Assembly: GCA_934757155.1 (NCBI GenBank)
Contig: CAKVLI010000005.1
Location: 27,487 to 91,486 of the forward strand
Reading direction: 5' to 3'
DNA length: 64,000 bases
DNA from: an uncultured Candidatus Melainabacteria bacterium
Lineage (GTDB): Bacteria; Cyanobacteriota; Vampirovibrionia; Gastranaerophilales; Gastranaerophilaceae
Part shown: piece by piece, positions 8,942 through 18,100 of the stretch
Layout: every line of letters begins with the position of its first letter
Position numbering within the stretch: position 1 is the first letter of the stretch
The notes under the pieces: generated by a model
Seen by the model: only the letters and a program-made list of their open reading frames with translations
What the model was told of the DNA's origin: nothing
Databases searched by the model: none
Translations under genes and position numbers: made by a program

Positions 8942-9497
8942 TGTCCTTAATGTAATCCTCCACTTTTTCATCCAGCATGCTCTCGTTCAATGACTCTCGA
9001 ATTTCGGTTGATGAAATATCTACATAATCCATTTTTGCCATTTCAAAATCCCAATTTTTTTCTTTGAGTTCTGAGAAAATTTCTTTATTCTCATCTCCGT
9101 GTCTCGGGAAAACAATGAAATGAACCAAATTTTTTAGCTCTTCTGCATTAAACCAGCTCTCGATTTTGGCGAAAGCATCCGTTCCTATTATAAAGTTTAA
9201 ACGGTTAGTGTTTTTATATTGTTCAATAAATTTTTTGACGGTTAATATAGAATATGATTTACCCTCGTTTTTATATTCAAAGTCGGAAACCTCAAACCTC
9301 GGGTTTGTGGCAGTTGCAAGTTTAACCATATTAAATCTGTGTTTTGCCAGATTGGAATTTATTTCTTTGTGCGGCGGAATATATGCCGGTACAAAGATAA
9401 CTTTGTCAAATTTGTATTTTTCCAATGCAAAATTTGCCATCTTCAAATGGGCTTTGTGGATAGGATTAAATGTTCCGGGAAAAATACAGATTGACAT
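8922..9497 (-). CDS. nadD: Nicotinate-nucleotide adenylyltransferase
   Basis: 191 aa nucleotidyltransferase with the ATP-binding motif GTFNPIHKAH near the N-terminus and DISSTEIRES near the C-terminus. NadD makes deamido-NAD+ from nicotinate mononucleotide and ATP. It is first in the nadD-yqeK pair. No Shine-Dalgarno sequence precedes the ATG. Instead TAAAAT stands 6 bases upstream, so the message is probably leaderless. Confidence 0.94.
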   Translation of the reverse strand: MSICIFPGTFNPIHKAHLKMANFALEKYKFDKVIFVPAYIPPHKEINSNLAKHRFNMVKLATATNPRFEVSDFEYKNEGKSYSILTVKKFIEQYKNTNRLNFIIGTDAFAKIESWFNAEELKNLVHFIVFPRHGDENKEIFSELKEKNWDFEMAKMDYVDISSTEIRESLNESMLDEKVEDYIKDNGLYKY

Positions 9498-9544
9498 AGC
9501 TGTATTTTATTATGAAAAAGGGTTAATTTCTACCCCTAATTACA

Positions 9545-9575
9545 CAAAAAAAAGCCTAATTCTTTTGAATCAGGC
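9545..9575 (-). terminator. Terminator of the 57-aa gene
   Basis: On the minus strand CCTGATTC, AAAA and GAATTAGG pair (one mismatch; plus 9554-9575) and are followed by eight U. It lies about 57 bases after the stop of the gene at 9632-9805. Confidence 0.75.
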
Positions 9576-9631
9576 GCTAAGATAGTAAGTTGGGGAATAT
9601 TTAAGTAAGATAGATAGAACTTGTTATAACT

Positions 9632-9805
9632 CTATTGCTTTGTTCGGGATATAAATGTTACTCTGGATTTCATATCCATAGCAAAGAGTCTCATTTCGTC
9701 GATAAGCACATACGATTTGTCTTCTGTATGGTCATCATTGATATAAAAATCTCGTGAAATTTGTGTTGCCATTGCGTTAATATTGTAACTTTCTAATAGT
9801 GCCAT
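9632..9805 (-). CDS. Small protein, 57 aa
   Basis: Short frame from the ATG at 9805, preceded by GGAG 8 bases upstream and closed by TAG at 9632-9634. A terminator follows. The product (begins MALLESYNINAMATQISRDF, ends SRTKQ) has no membrane segment or signal peptide. The upstream region holds the promoter-like element and repeat box at 9953-10026, leaving a leader of about 145 bases. RBS, terminator and shared promoter element together argue that the gene is real. Function unknown. Confidence 0.55.
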   Translation of the reverse strand: MALLESYNINAMATQISRDFYINDDHTEDKSYVLIDEMRLFAMDMKSRVTFISRTKQ

Positions 9806-9952
9806 ATTTAGCTCTCCGTTTTTTGACAGCCCGACTAAGCGATTGTTCGCTATAATCTGACCATCTTGTTTAATTTTTTAAGACAAACTAAGCTTACCTG
9901 TCGTATCAGGTTTGCTTCTTACCATTGTTTTGTTCTGCTCTCTTATATTCGT

Positions 9953-10026
9953 CTTACATATATATAAAGTTTATATCCGGCTGCCGATTTCAAAAAAAGG
10001 ATTTCTTTGTTACAAAACTTAACAAT
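9953..10026 (-). promoter_or_regulatory. TATA-rich promoter element plus HLR1-like box for the 57-aa gene
   Basis: Minus-strand ACTTTATATATATGTAAG (9953-9970) matches the shared element. Plus-strand GTTACAAA-AC-TTAACAAT (10009-10026) is a 10-bp-period direct repeat one base off the HLR1 consensus. The intergenic space is shared with the divergent sigma28-type promoter at 10116-10142. Confidence 0.5.
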
Positions 10027-10080
10027 GCATAATGGCTATGTTGTGTAAAAACCCCCAGAAAACAGAGGGTTTTGAACTGA

Positions 10081-10142
10081 AATGTAACGATTTGTAAATG
10101 TTTTTCGAAAAACCCTAAAGTTTTTAGAAAAAATGCCGATAT
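10081..10142 (+). promoter_or_regulatory. Sigma28-type promoter with upstream HLR1-like direct repeat
   Basis: TAAAGTTT (10116-10123), an 11-base spacer and GCCGATAT (10135-10142) match the FliA consensus TAAAGTTT-N11-GCCGATAA at 15 of 16 positions. Upstream, AATGTAAC-GA-TTTGTAAA (10081-10098) is, on the other strand, a perfect HLR1 pattern (G/T)TTACA(A/T)(A/T)-N2-repeat. Predicted transcription would start near 10149, about 22 bases before the ATG at 10172. Confidence 0.72.
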
Positions 10143-10171
10143 ACATTATATATCATACTAGAGGTGTGTCT

Positions 10172-10642
10172 ATGTCGAATTTCACAGTCAATGGAGTTTA
10201 TTCTTATTCAAGTGCGAATATCTATTCCTACTTAGGGAGAGTTCCGACAAGCTCTCGTAAGTTGGAAGAAGCATTTGATGAGTTCAATATTACTCCAACA
10301 GGTAAAGTTGACGATTTAAAAAAATTAGACAAAGCGATGTATGCTGAGTACTCTGAACAGGTTCAGAACCAGATAGAGAATCAAAAGGGCGAAAAAGTTG
10401 TTCCTTGGGCTTCTCTATGTGCGCAAATCGGAGTTCAGGCAACGGGTGATTATGAAAAGGACTATGCTGCTTTTAACAATGCAATTCAATTGCTAAGTCA
10501 AAGTGCAATTGATGGTCAGGCAATGACTTATTTTGCAGGGTTAAGAAGTGAAGCGTCCAGAGCTTTCGGATTATCCAACAAACCCGCTGAGGCTCAGACA
10601 CCTATTTCTTTTGAGGTCTATCAGGCTCAGTTCTTGAGATAG
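10172..10642 (+). CDS. Unknown soluble protein under sigma28-type promoter, 156 aa
   Basis: An upstream in-frame ATG at 10133 falls inside the promoter, so the start is the ATG at 10172 with GAGGTG 5 bases before it. The N-terminus is Ser/Tyr/Asn rich (MSNFTVNGVYSYSSANIYSY), and the rest is helical and amphipathic without signal peptide or membrane span. It is one of three genes in the window with the same promoter architecture (others at 33260 and 63185). The flexible N-terminus without signal peptide would suit a non-classical export substrate, but that is only inference. No family recognised. Confidence 0.75.
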   Translation: MSNFTVNGVYSYSSANIYSYLGRVPTSSRKLEEAFDEFNITPTGKVDDLKKLDKAMYAEYSEQVQNQIENQKGEKVVPWASLCAQIGVQATGDYEKDYAAFNNAIQLLSQSAIDGQAMTYFAGLRSEASRAFGLSNKPAEAQTPISFEVYQAQFLR

Positions 10643-10710
10643 ACTGACGTCAGGTTTACCGCAAACATTAAATTTCTCCATGGTATAATTGCCATAGGAG
10701 AAGTTTTTTT

Positions 10711-11415
10711 ATGAACGTACTGGTAACGGGAGCCTCTCGAGGTATAGGAAAAGCAATAGCCGAATATTTAACTGAATTGGGATATGCTGTATATGCAACA
10801 TCACGTAACGCAGCGGATTTAGCGCAGTACAAACATTTTTGTGCGGCTGACCTTTCTACAAAAGACGGTATTGAAAAACTCGGGAAATATATTTCTGACA
10901 GCAAGATTGATGTTCTGGTTAATAATGCCGGAGCATATATAAATTCCGAGATAGAGGATTGCGGATTTGAAGAGATTGAAGGATTAATTAATTTGAATTT
11001 GGTCGTTCCGATGTGTTTGATATCAAAGGCTGTTCCATATATGAAGGAAAAACGTTTCGGAAGGATTATAAATATCGGTTCAATCAGCGGTATTATGGGG
11101 GAAGCGAATGCGAGTTTGTATTCTGCTTCTAAATCAGGTTTGGTAGGCGGGACAAAGGCTTTGGCTCTTGAGCTTGCCGAATTTGGAATTACTGTGAATA
11201 CAATTAATCCGGGCTGGGTAGATACCGATATGGGAAATTCTTCAGCTGAAGAGGGTGATTTTACAAAAGATGAGATTGTTGAGTGTATTCCGCAAAGACG
11301 TTTTGTCGAACCTAAAGAGATTGCCGGCATGGTGAAATACCTTATTTCTGATGAGGCAAAAGGGGTTACGGGACAATCAATTAATATTTGCGCAGGGTTG
11401 ACTTGCGGTTGTTAG
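10711..11415 (+). CDS. Short-chain dehydrogenase/reductase (FabG-like)
   Basis: 234 aa Rossmann-fold oxidoreductase. The dinucleotide site TGASRGIG is at 6-13, NNAG is near 72, and the catalytic Ser (NIGSISG) and Tyr/Lys of YSASK are in place; INPGWVDTDM follows. Classical SDR of the 3-oxoacyl-ACP reductase type, so NAD(P)H-dependent reduction of a keto group is likely, but the substrate is not shown. It is preceded by an extended -10 (TGGTATAAT, 10681-10689) and an AGGAG. bioB starts 13 bases after its stop, so a role near biotin precursor synthesis is possible, though unproven. Confidence 0.85.
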   Translation: MNVLVTGASRGIGKAIAEYLTELGYAVYATSRNAADLAQYKHFCAADLSTKDGIEKLGKYISDSKIDVLVNNAGAYINSEIEDCGFEEIEGLINLNLVVPMCLISKAVPYMKEKRFGRIINIGSISGIMGEANASLYSASKSGLVGGTKALALELAEFGITVNTINPGWVDTDMGNSSAEEGDFTKDEIVECIPQRRFVEPKEIAGMVKYLISDEAKGVTGQSINICAGLTCGC

Positions 11416-11428
11416 ATGGAGGAAGAAA

Positions 11429-12343
11429 ATGTTAAGTAAAGCCGAATTATTAGATTTATATAATATGGATATGGATAAATTGTTGAACGAATCAAAGAAG
11501 TATCTCAAAGATGAGGTTGAATTTTGCTCAATAATCAGCGCAAGAACAGGCAAATGTTCTCAGAATTGTAAATACTGCGCTCAGAGTTCTCATTACAATA
11601 CAAATATTGAGACAAATCCGTTGATGAAGGTGGATGAAGTTGTGCATGTTGCTTTAGACAGTGTAAAAAACGGTGCCGACAGAGTTGCGATTGTGACTTC
11701 CGGCAAAACTCCTGATGAGAGTGATTTTGACACTATGCTCGAAATGATTAAAGCTATGAATGCTCAAGGAATAAAAACTTGTGCAAGCATCGGGATTTTG
11801 AATGATGAACAGGCAAAAAGGCTGTCAGAAGCGGGATTGGTAAGATTTCACCACAATATTAACACTTGCAAATCTTATCATCCGGAAATTTGTACAACTC
11901 ATACATATGAGGACAGAATTAATACGGTTAATCTTGTTAAAAAATACGGCATGGAGCTTTGCTGCGGTGTGATTATCGGAATGGGTGAAACTGTAGAACA
12001 GCGTATAGAAATGGCGATGGAACTTCGAGAAATTAATCCTGACAGTATTCCTGTAAATATTTTGACTCCAATACCGAATACTCCTTTTGAAGGTTATATT
12101 GATAAAATTGATGAAGAAAATGTTTTAAGAACCCTTGCCATATTCAAGATTGCTTGCCCGAACGCTTCAATAAGAATTGCGGGCGGAAAGAAGGCAAGAC
12201 TTTCTAATGAAACGATAGAAAAAGCATTTGAATATTGCGCGGATTCAACAATTGTCGGAAACTATCTTACGACAACCGGTTTTTCTCCGGAAGAAGATGC
12301 AAAATTGATTGAAAAGATTGGAAGAAAACTCGTTAAGGCGTAG
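11429..12343 (+). CDS. bioB: Biotin synthase
   Basis: 304 aa radical SAM enzyme. The 4Fe-4S triad is C43, C47 and C50 (GKCSQNCKYC), with further family blocks VTSGKTP, ETVEQRIEMA and NILTPIPNTPFE. Extra cysteines in KTCASIG and ELCCGVIIG probably serve the second, sacrificial cluster. BioB inserts sulfur into dethiobiotin. Other bio genes are absent from the window, so the cell may complete biotin from imported precursor or encode the rest elsewhere. The spacing to the SDR before and the transporter after (2 bases) suggests one transcript. Confidence 0.93.
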   Translation: MLSKAELLDLYNMDMDKLLNESKKYLKDEVEFCSIISARTGKCSQNCKYCAQSSHYNTNIETNPLMKVDEVVHVALDSVKNGADRVAIVTSGKTPDESDFDTMLEMIKAMNAQGIKTCASIGILNDEQAKRLSEAGLVRFHHNINTCKSYHPEICTTHTYEDRINTVNLVKKYGMELCCGVIIGMGETVEQRIEMAMELREINPDSIPVNILTPIPNTPFEGYIDKIDEENVLRTLAIFKIACPNASIRIAGGKKARLSNETIEKAFEYCADSTIVGNYLTTTGFSPEEDAKLIEKIGRKLVKA

Positions 12344-12345
12344 TT

Positions 12346-12951
12346 ATGACAAAAAAGATTTCTTTATTTAATCTGTATTTGATATTTGTTAAAATCGGTG
12401 CAATCTTGCTTGGCGGCGGGTATGTAATTCTGCCGATTGTAACAAGTGAGTTTGTGGATAAAAGAAATCTTATTTCTCACGATGATTTAATAGACTATTT
12501 TGCACTTTCACAGTCTTTGCCGGGAATTATAGCTGCAAATATTTCAATGTTTGTCGGGTATAAACTCAGAGGAAAATTCGGCGCAATTGTTGCTATGTTC
12601 GGAGTTATAACGATTCCGTTCGCGTGTATTGTGTTGTTGGCGTCCATTCTTGGTGCGTTGACTGAAAATCCGATTGTAAACGGTGCGCTTTGGGGTGTCG
12701 GAATTTCTGTAATTGCCCTGATTATGCTAACTGTTCGCGAGATGTGGCAAAAATCTGTTCGTGATAAATTTTTCTACACGATTTTTATTTTGTCATTACT
12801 AACTCTTTTGATATTCAAACTTTCTCCGATTAAGACTATTTTATTGTTTACAGCTCTTGGAGTCCTATATAAAGTGGGGGTAAACAAGGGGGTAAATGTA
12901 AGAAATAAGGAGATAAACTCGTCAGAAAACAATGAGGAGGAAGCAAAATGA
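12346..12951 (+). CDS. chrA: Chromate transporter family, half 1
   Basis: 201 aa membrane protein with one CHR domain (GGGYVILPIV, LIDYFALSQSLPGIIAANISMFVGY). Together with the next gene it forms the short-chain two-gene version of the CHR family, in which the halves probably heterodimerise. Members export chromate or other anions. The physiological substrate here is unknown. The tail after the last membrane span is unusual: its DNA (around 12873-12899) contains GGGGGTAAACAAGGGGGTAA, which resembles the dispersed intergenic GGGGTAAAT repeat, as if part of a repeat had been captured into the coding end. Confidence 0.85.
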   Translation: MTKKISLFNLYLIFVKIGAILLGGGYVILPIVTSEFVDKRNLISHDDLIDYFALSQSLPGIIAANISMFVGYKLRGKFGAIVAMFGVITIPFACIVLLASILGALTENPIVNGALWGVGISVIALIMLTVREMWQKSVRDKFFYTIFILSLLTLLIFKLSPIKTILLFTALGVLYKVGVNKGVNVRNKEINSSENNEEEAK

Positions 12952-13475
12952 TATTCCTTCTGCTTGGTATAGAATTCTTTAAAATCGGATTGTTCTCTTT
13001 TGGGGGCGGATATGCAACTATTCCTTTTTTGTACCATATTGCTCAAGAATACGGTTGGTACACAGTGGATGAGTTGACCCAAATGGTTGCTGTTGCTTCA
13101 ATTACTCCCGGACCCGTAGGAATAAATGTCGCGACGTATGCGGGATTAAAAACGGCGGGTGTTTTGGGGTCACTGTTTGCGACGGTTACAGAAATGATTC
13201 CTTCTTTGATTTTGGTTCTTATTGTTTCTAAGTTGTTGAAAAAATTCAGTGATAATTTTTATGTCAAAGCTATTATTTCGACCTTAAAGCCTATAAGCTG
13301 CGCTCTTTTAACCTCTGTTGCAATAGGACTTTTAAAACCTTCTATCGGGGATTTAAAAGGAATGATTCTGCTTGCAGTGTTATTGTTGATGAGTTGGAAA
13401 TCAAAAAAAGATCCGCTGTTTTATATCACAATAGCGGCTGTTGTTGGTGCAATATTAGCTATTATTAGATTTTAG
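12948..13475 (+). CDS. chrA: Chromate transporter family, half 2
   Basis: 175 aa, second CHR half with FFKIGLFSFGGGYATIPF and ASITPGPVGINVATYAG. Its ATG overlaps the end of half 1 (4 bases), giving translational coupling and equal amounts. About five to six membrane spans. The stop lies 21 bases inside the convergent MotB-like gene. Confidence 0.87.
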   Translation: MIFLLLGIEFFKIGLFSFGGGYATIPFLYHIAQEYGWYTVDELTQMVAVASITPGPVGINVATYAGLKTAGVLGSLFATVTEMIPSLILVLIVSKLLKKFSDNFYVKAIISTLKPISCALLTSVAIGLLKPSIGDLKGMILLAVLLLMSWKSKKDPLFYITIAAVVGAILAIIRF

Positions 13476-14114
13476 AGTAACTTTTAGTTCAACTCTTCTG
13501 CTCTTATCAAAATTTTCTTTTCCGTTTTCTATAATCGGTTCGGAGAAACTTGCACCCTCTACAATAATCATTTTTCTTAATCTGTCGCCGTTTTCTTTAT
13601 TATAAGGTGTGTTGGTCATATAATTAGCGACTTCATAAGCTCTGTTTAGCGAAAGCTCCATATTCTTCATATATTGTTGGTCATCAGAATACTCTCCTTT
13701 AAAGGTTTGCGAGTCGGTATGCCCCTGAATAACTATTTTATCTACATTTTTGTTAAGGTAGCCATTTGTAAATATAGAATTAAAGTAAGCCGGTGCAAAC
13801 TTGTCCAAATAAGCTTTCCCCTTTGGAGAAAGTTTGTAGCTGTTAATTTCAAATAACTCTAAATCTGAAATTTTTACAATACCTGAAACAGGATCTACAG
13901 TTGCTTCCAGAGATTCGTTTTTAAGAGACTGTTGTAGAGTCTTGGATGCGTTTTCCCTCGCCATTTCTTGTTGAAATGCTTGAAAATGCCCGTTTATATA
14001 CGTATAGAAAAACAGCACAATGAAGACCAAAACAAGCCCTGTCATAAGGTCTGTCATTGTCACCCAAAAGATATTTCCTTCGTCTGTATTCTCAATTTTT
14101 GGTCTAAGACGCAT
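13455..14114 (-). CDS. MotB/ZorB-like ion-channel subunit with OmpA domain
   Basis: 219 aa. A short cytoplasmic N-terminus leads to one membrane span that opens with FWVTMTDLMTGL. D22 aligns with the proton-carrying Asp of MotB. A linker is followed by an OmpA-like peptidoglycan-binding domain (about 90-215) with QGHTDSQ, LSLNRA and DKSRRVEL. With the next gene it makes a MotA/MotB-type proton-driven motor. The FW..TDLM signature is more typical of ZorB (Zorya anti-phage) and related orphan motors than of flagellar MotB. No ZorC, D or E is nearby, so an anti-phage role is not established. Confidence 0.75.
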   Translation of the reverse strand: MRLRPKIENTDEGNIFWVTMTDLMTGLVLVFIVLFFYTYINGHFQAFQQEMARENASKTLQQSLKNESLEATVDPVSGIVKISDLELFEINSYKLSPKGKAYLDKFAPAYFNSIFTNGYLNKNVDKIVIQGHTDSQTFKGEYSDDQQYMKNMELSLNRAYEVANYMTNTPYNKENGDRLRKMIIVEGASFSEPIIENGKENFDKSRRVELKVTLKSNNS

Positions 14115-14125
14115 AGTTGCTCCAT

Positions 14126-15010
14126 TTAAAATAATTTGTCTACAACATCTCCGCCACCGGAGCTTTTGCCAATAGTTTCATTAAGTTTATTCAAACTGTA
14201 GAGTATGTTCTCAAGATATGGTGTTGTAACTTCGCCTATAGACTTTGTGACAGCTTTTGCGAAATCTTCAGGCATAGCTTTCAATAACTTTTCGTTGTTT
14301 ATGCTTTGCATTTTTGATTCTTTAACTAAATCAAGCAAGAATTGTTCACTTGTGCAAACATCAAAAAGTCTGATAAATTCCTTTTGAATAAGCAGGTAGT
14401 ATTTTTTGCACTTTCTGTTATAAAGAATTTTTTCTACAAACATGAACAAAAGTGAGTAGCCGACAGCGAAAACTGAACAGAGCGCTGCGACCTGAATATT
14501 TGCAATAAGTCCGGTGATTGAACCTTCTGCTGCTTTGGCTGAAAAATCGATGTTAGTAAATGCTATAGCCATTTTCAAAAAGGTGAAAAATGGACCTAAG
14601 CCTGTTAATAAAGTCGGCATTGTCTGTATAAATTTGTGGTTAATCTTTGAGTAAATAAGTGAATCTTCATTGAAGAAATAAGACGCATCGATTGTTAAAT
14701 ATATTTCCGGTGCGGTATTCATTCCTGTTTTGACATTCTGAGATGCTGTGAACAACTTGTCAGGAAAAATAAGAGCCTTTTTAAAATCCTCCCAACTGGT
14801 ATTTGTATATGGGTTTGATGACATAAATTCATCCAGCTCACGAAATCTGTACGAAATTTCTTTTTTATTTAGTGTTTTAAGAAATTCCCACACAGAATTA
14901 AGATTTTTTTCAACTCGAGTATAATTTTTGAGAACCGTCATTGTAAAAAACAGAAAAAACACAGTGATAATAAGTATTGCCGGTTCCGTAATAATTCCTA
15001 ATAAAGTCAT
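14126..15010 (-). CDS. MotA/ExbB-type channel subunit, ZorA-like
   Basis: 294 aa. An N-terminal membrane segment (about 5-27), a cytoplasmic stretch, then two spans with the core block MPTLLTGLGPFFTFL (about 130-150) and GLIANIQVAALCSVFAVGYSLLFMFVEK. This arrangement matches ZorA/MotA/ExbB family channels. It lacks the long coiled tail of full Zorya ZorA. The MotB-like gene starts 11 bases after its stop, so the two are an operon. Upstream on the minus strand are TGCTATAAT and an AGGAGAG. The divergent neighbour is the 1108-aa zinc-ribbon protein. Confidence 0.72.
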   Translation of the reverse strand: MTLLGIITEPAILIITVFFLFFTMTVLKNYTRVEKNLNSVWEFLKTLNKKEISYRFRELDEFMSSNPYTNTSWEDFKKALIFPDKLFTASQNVKTGMNTAPEIYLTIDASYFFNEDSLIYSKINHKFIQTMPTLLTGLGPFFTFLKMAIAFTNIDFSAKAAEGSITGLIANIQVAALCSVFAVGYSLLFMFVEKILYNRKCKKYYLLIQKEFIRLFDVCTSEQFLLDLVKESKMQSINNEKLLKAMPEDFAKAVTKSIGEVTTPYLENILYSLNKLNETIGKSSGGGDVVDKLF

Positions 15011-15117
15011 ATAGCTCTCCTATCAGAATAATTATAGCATAAACCGTTTAGATTATTTAATTATTAAGAATTTTGAATTATAATATACACATACGGTATT
15101 CTTGAGAGCAAGGAATT

Positions 15118-18100
15118 TTGGTTAAGAATATGGAATGTCCTAAATGTCATAGTGTTATAGATGATAACCAAACAGTGTGTCCTGTTTGTCACAAGGTATT
15201 GCTGTTGGAATGTCCAAATTGCCATACGCTTGGCGAATCTTCCGTGTGCGCGAAATGTGGATATACAATTCTTGTCAAATGTGCTAAATGCTCAAAAATC
15301 AACTCTACAGAGACAAGAGTCTGTCCAAAATGTAAGTTCCCGACGGCGACTTCTCTTGCTTATCAGGAATGTGAAACGGATGAGTTTGCTTCAATAGCGA
15401 TAAAATTTAATGCGTTAAAAAATATTAGAAAACTTCTTAAATCTCAAGAGTTGTATTCGAAGTTTTATTTTAAACTGAAGAACTTGCTTTTGGCTCAGTT
15501 AAAAGGGGTTGAAGGGAAATTCATTATCTATGGTGATGTCTTTGTTGTAAATATGAACAAAGAGCTTTCCTTTGCGACATCTTCCGCTAAGGCTATGCGA
15601 TTGGCACTGAAGATACTTAATGCCTTCGTAGATTTGAATACAAAAGTGTATGAAGAATTTGGTATTCCTTTGAATTTGTCATTGACGATAACAAGAAAAT
15701 CTTCTGACAGATTGCAGCAATTAGAGCTGATTGAAAACAATGTAAAGCTCTTGACTGTCAAGAAAAATGCTAAAAAATTCCTGAAGGGAATGCAGATTGT
15801 CCTTGATCAGTACGTGTGTGATTCTGTCAATAAGGAATACAAAACCGATTCTCTCTATTCTTTAGAGGAAAACGGTATGGCAACTGTGTTTTATGAAGTA
15901 GTTCTCGATTCTTATATTTTGCCTCCTTCCGATTCTTCTGATGAGGTTACGATTGATGCTGCACTCAAAAAAATTGCTCCAAAAGAGCAAGAGGAAGAAA
16001 AAGATTTATATTCGTTCAAAGTGTTTGATATTGATGCTAAATGCAAGTTTGTCCGAGTTAGCACATCTTCATTTATTGAACGCTTATTAACTCTTGATTT
16101 CAATGGCAAGGATAGAATTCTTGCAGTTCGGTCCGACGAAAAATTGAGTATTGATACTGCTGATTTGACAAAGTTTTTTGATAATCAGGGTTATAAAGTT
16201 TTGAATGTTTCTTGCTCAGAACAGATGAATTATCGTCCTTGGGGCTTTTTTGAAGCTATATTCAAAGAGTATTGGAAACTTTCTTTCCATTGTGGCTTGA
16301 ATGATTTATCAAAAATTCCGGTGGAGGTTATTCAAAGATTTCAACCATTGTTTGACTTAGTTTATGCGCGACCTGCAAAATCAATGACTCCGGAAGACGG
16401 AAGGTATGCTTATATGGAGCAATGGGGGAATTTTCTCCGATTGTTGGACAAGGTGGTTATAATAGCTGATGGGTTTGAAAATATTGACGATACGACTCTT
16501 CAGACGCTGGAATTATATTTTGATAAATTTGAAAATGTTAAACCTATTTTTGTTTTTAAAACGTTAAAGGATATCTCGGTTCATTCTAAATTGAAAGGAC
16601 TTTTGAGAACTTCTTGTTATACGGAATTTACTTTAACAAGAACGGCAATTGACGCTTGTTTGGCATCTTTAAAATCAGATGCGGCTGATTTTATTCAGTC
16701 ATTTTATTATGAAAAGATAAAAGAAAATTATGCCGGTTCATTTTTGTATTTTGAAAATGCGGTAAAATTCTTGGAAGAATCAGGTGTATTGCTGGATTTT
16801 GAGAACAAGCTCATAATTAAAAACAACAAATCTGTTATAATTCCAAAGGATATAAAAGCTTTGTTTAAGGCAAGGATAAAGACTTTTAATAAAAATACGG
16901 ATTGCTCATTAATGCTTGCATATCTTTCCTTGTTGGGGGGAAGATTGGATTTCAAAACATTGGAAATTTTGGACATAAAAGAGGTTAATAAAAACGCTAA
17001 AATTCTTGCTGATTCCGGTTTATGCTTTTTGAAAGAAGATGTTGTTTACTTAAACAATGCAGGCATTTTGTCACCTGTCATAGATGCAGGATTGAAAAAA
17101 GAAGCAGCAGGATTTTTGTGCAAAACAATTTTGTCAAAACTCGGTAAAGGTCTGGATGATACGGTTGCGTTCAATGTTATGGGCAGGCTGGAGTTCTACA
17201 AGGAAGAATATTTAACCTTGTGGAAAAATTCTGTATTTGCCCTGAAAGCTGGCGATTATGACGCCTATTTAAAGAACTGTTTGGGCTTTTTAGCGCTTGT
17301 GGAACATATTTCTGCCGATATTTCACCTGAGGTTATAGAAGAGAATAAAAAAGAAGTCTATAACAACATTCTGATGTGTCTTTACAGCTATTCACCGGCA
17401 AAAATTTACTTTATTGAAAATGTTTTATTGATGGATGCGATAAATCAAGGTGACGATGAGAAGATTGTAAAACTTTCTAATTTGATGCTTCAAGGTGCGT
17501 TAATATCTTCAAATTATACGGATGCATTGGGGTTGTTGCATAACATTTTGTCAAGAATGCAAAATCCGACATTGATGGTTGACGGCGCTGTCAACACTAA
17601 GTTCTTACTACTTTCGCTCGTTAATATTGAAATTCTCTACAATATAGGTGATTTTAGAGCGTGTGCGGATTTATCGGAGGAAATATTGTCAGTGCTTTCT
17701 CCGGAGGTGCTGGCAAAGGTTAAACCTGAAAATTTCTCTGTAAATCTTTTTATTTCGCATCTTTTAGAAACTTGCAGACTGGGTGCTTTTGCCAAATTGT
17801 TGCTGCAGGATGATGATTTAAATGAATTCTTTGATAAAGTTTCAAACTCTCTGGCTACAGATTTGCCGGAAAGAGAATGTATTGTTGCTATTAGGGATTA
17901 TTTGGCGGGGAAAGTGTACTCAACCGGAAATATAGAGGCTTACACTCCGTTTTCAAAAGTGATATTTCTTATATTACAGGAGTTTTCAGCCTTAAATGAC
18001 GATTATAAGAGATTTGCGCAAAATATTTATCAAGCAAAATTGTTGTCGTCAGATATTCATGTAAGAGAGCTTGAGCTGTTTTGTGATTTGTTGATTGCTT

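Noticed and set aside
9965..9990. TAAAGTTT followed by GCCGATTT on the plus strand
   Set aside because: Spacer is 10 instead of 11 bases and nothing starts within 180 bases downstream except the gene already served by 10116-10142; the TAAAGT is part of the shared minus-strand element.
10668..11330. Long minus-strand frame opposite the SDR gene
   Set aside because: Antisense shadow of a clearly conserved Rossmann oxidoreductase; no RBS and no recognisable motif.
13455..15010. Reading the MotA/MotB-like pair as flagellar stator genes controlled by sigma28
   Set aside because: No sigma28-type promoter upstream of 15010, and the FW..TDLM and ZorA-type blocks fit Zorya-like orphan motors better; no flagellar genes nearby.
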